This document shows positions 62,530 through 64,000 of a stretch of DNA of 64,000 nt, one piece after another. The stretch comes from SAR86 cluster bacterium (GTDB lineage Bacteria > Pseudomonadota > Gammaproteobacteria > Magnimaribacterales > Magnimaribacteraceae). The notes beneath the pieces are model-generated. The model worked only from the letters and a program-made list of their open reading frames with translations, did no database searches and was not told the origin of the DNA. Every line of letters begins with the position of its first letter. Position 1 is the stretch's first letter. Location: contig JAKUUM010000004.1 of the NCBI GenBank assembly GCA_022447065.1, positions 1 through 64,000 of the forward strand. The letters run 5' to 3'. A program made the translations under genes and the position numbers.

Positions 62530-62544
62530 AATCTAGAATTTTTT

Positions 62545-63204
62545 ATGATTATTAAAACATGTAATCTCACAAAAAGGGTCCCTTCCGCGGATGGAGAACT
62601 GGTTATATTAGAAAATATAAACCTCGAACTTGAAGAAGGTAGATCTTTAGCTATTGTTGGGCCTTCGGGATCTGGCAAGTCAACTTTATTGGGATTGTTG
62701 GCTGGTTTGGATTCTGCTACTTCGGGAGAAGTATTCCTCAATGATCACCCTTTGCATGATCTAAATGAAGATGAGAGGGCTAAGGTAAGGAAAGAAAATG
62801 TGGCTTTTGTTTTCCAATCTTTCGAGTTACTTCCTGGTCTTACTGCTTTAGAAAATGTAATGCTTCCATCTGAACTCAAATCAAATCCTGAAGCCAAAGA
62901 AAGAGCAACCGAATACCTTGTCCGCGTTGGGTTAAACAACAGGCTTAATCATTACCCCAGACAACTTTCAGGTGGAGAGCAACAAAGGGTAGCAATAGCT
63001 AGAGCCTTTGCCTGCAATGCAAAGGTTCTGTTTGTAGATGAACCAACTGGCAATCTAGATAATAAAACTGGATCTAGAATTTCTGAACTTCTATTTGAAG
63101 TTAATCAAGAATCTACGAATGCCTTGGTGGTGGTCACTCACGATGTCAATTTGGCGAAAAAATGTGATGACCAAGTAGAACTTTCAGAAGGTTTAATAAC
63201 TTAG
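62545..63204 (+). CDS. ybbA: ABC transporter ATP-binding protein YbbA
   Basis: 219 residues. Walker A GPSGSGKST, signature LSGGEQQRVAIARA and Walker B VLFVDEPTGNLD. The MacB/LolD type of this subfamily works with FtsX-like permeases. Adjacent to ybbP, as expected. The YbbA-YbbP role is not settled; a link to lipid or lipoprotein transport is suspected. ATG 62545 without a strong ribosome site. Confidence 0.95.
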   Translation: MIIKTCNLTKRVPSADGELVILENINLELEEGRSLAIVGPSGSGKSTLLGLLAGLDSATSGEVFLNDHPLHDLNEDERAKVRKENVAFVFQSFELLPGLTALENVMLPSELKSNPEAKERATEYLVRVGLNNRLNHYPRQLSGGEQQRVAIARAFACNAKVLFVDEPTGNLDNKTGSRISELLFEVNQESTNALVVVTHDVNLAKKCDDQVELSEGLIT

Positions 63205-63208
63205 ACTT

Positions 63209-64000
63209 ATGGCGTATAGACTTTCACTTAAACTGTTCTGGCGAGAACTTAAGTCGGGTCAGCTGATCATCATGTTTTTTTCTTTAGTTTTAGCTGTTGC
63301 CACCGTATCTAGTATTTCCTTATTCACTGATCGACTTGAGAAGGCTCTAATGATGGAAACTCAAGAGTTTCTGGGAGGAGACTTAAAGTTTGAATCCAAC
63401 GATCTTATTGAAGATGAAGTGTACGAAAAGATACAGAAACTTAATTTAAAAACTTCTGAAATGGTTCAATTCGCTTCAATGCTTTCTTCTCAAGGTAATT
63501 TACAGCTAGCTTCAATTAAAGCCGTAGACAAAAATTATCCTTTGGTTGGAGAGATGGAATTGCAATCAGAATCGTTTAACGAAATTGTTAAAAATCCTCC
63601 TCGGAAAGGCCAAGTTTGGCTTGATCGTAGGTTGATGGATATATTGGATTTGCAAATCGGTGAAACGGTTAGTATCGGAGAAGCTGATTTCTCTGTCAGC
63701 CACATCATTATTACGGAGCCTGATAGAGCCTCTAACTCATTTGCGTTTGCAGCTAAGGCCATAATAAATATGGAGGATCTGGCTAGTACCAATGTCATTC
63801 AACCGGGAAGTAGAGTTAGATTTGCTTCCTTATATATTGGTGAAAAAGATGAAATCTTATTATTAAAAAATATTCTAGAAAATGCTAAACAACCAGGAGA
63901 CGATATCAGAGAAGCTACCGACTCAAATGACTCACTCGGAAAAGCAATTGAAAGGTCAGGAAACTTTTTGTTACTGGGCGGATTATTAGCAGTTCTTATG
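63209..64000 (+). CDS. ybbP: ABC transporter permease YbbP, N-terminal part (cut by window edge)
   Basis: Open frame from ATG 63209 to the right edge, 264 residues. The start LSLKLFWRELKSGQL and a first helix (about 17-39, IIMFFSLVLAVATVSSISLF) match E. coli YbbP, followed by the large periplasmic domain LEKALMMETQEFLGGDL and LASIKAVDKNYPLVGEMEL, and a second helix beginning near FLLLGGLLAVLM at the edge. FtsX-like permease for YbbA. Four bases after the ybbA stop, so translationally linked. Confidence 0.95.
   Translation, partial: MAYRLSLKLFWRELKSGQLIIMFFSLVLAVATVSSISLFTDRLEKALMMETQEFLGGDLKFESNDLIEDEVYEKIQKLNLKTSEMVQFASMLSSQGNLQLASIKAVDKNYPLVGEMELQSESFNEIVKNPPRKGQVWLDRRLMDILDLQIGETVSIGEADFSVSHIIITEPDRASNSFAFAAKAIINMEDLASTNVIQPGSRVRFASLYIGEKDEILLLKNILENAKQPGDDIREATDSNDSLGKAIERSGNFLLLGGLLAVLM

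Noticed and set aside
1-64000. tRNA, rRNA, CRISPR arrays, insertion sequences and prophage genes
   Set aside because: I scanned for T-loop sequences, regular repeats, transposase or integrase motifs and phage structural proteins on both strands and found none.

Overview
The window is AT-rich, gene-dense DNA from a bacterial chromosome. It is most likely from a marine, streamlined-type gammaproteobacterium. I infer this from E. coli-like versions of tatD, yadG/yadH, type II queF, bolA, yciB and the tesA/ybbA/ybbP arrangement, together with three complete or partial TonB-dependent receptors plus a fourth nearby set of periplasmic proteins, low GC and very short intergenic gaps. SAR86 or a relative is my guess; no rRNA is present to decide. 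I see no tRNA, rRNA, insertion sequence, prophage or CRISPR array. TTG and GTG starts are common, often in 4-base stop/start overlaps.

Region 1-13 kb: the N-terminus of a TonB-dependent receptor (cut by the left edge), a Rieske oxygenase diverging from a cytochrome c/PQQ-propeller dehydrogenase, a membrane-anchored paraoxonase-like propeller, queF, the yadG/yadH ABC exporter, a MoxR ATPase with its VWA partner, an acyl-CoA thioesterase-like protein, a soluble PQQ sugar dehydrogenase and two small membrane proteins. Region 13-21 kb: two class III CoA-transferase family enzymes (one a clear alpha-methylacyl-CoA racemase), tatD, a glutaredoxin-like protein, an RND/MMPL exporter, trhO, a BolA protein and ogt.

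Region 21-37 kb: two long GPH-family sugar/cation symporters with an unusual central hydrophobic insertion, a DUF3604 protein, a rhomboid protease, two SDR dehydrogenases, a cytoplasmic GH3 glycosidase, an HD-domain protein of the PhnZ/inositol-oxygenase type, an alkyl-DHAP-synthase-like FAD protein, an MDR oxidoreductase and an alkaline phosphatase. Between the phosphatase and the next TonB receptor lies a 449-base gap with a terminator at each end. On the minus strand it contains a highly structured, probably non-coding RNA carrying a 13-base stretch complementary to the 16S rRNA 3' end.

Region 37-47 kb: a TonB receptor, an AraC regulator, a GlcD-type FAD dehydrogenase, a cupin, gloA, a frameshifted SnoaL-like pseudogene, a lipoprotein serine hydrolase and a natural fusion of a Gfo/Idh/MocA oxidoreductase to an aldo/keto reductase. 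Region 47-56 kb is the best candidate for an undescribed system. It is a tight minus-strand gene train of a large TonB receptor, a nitrilase-family amidase, three related exported proteins with PDLxGxW and NTLV motifs, a DUF6152 protein, a cytochrome c'-like protein and two tandem DUF6644 membrane proteins. I infer an outer-membrane uptake plus periplasmic processing/redox module for an unknown organic substrate.

Region 56-64 kb: yciB, an LLM flavin oxidoreductase, a methyltransferase, a small exported protein preceded by a frameshifted relic, a PHB-depolymerase-type esterase, an SDR, a short AMP nucleosidase, tesA, ybbA and the start of ybbP (cut by the right edge).
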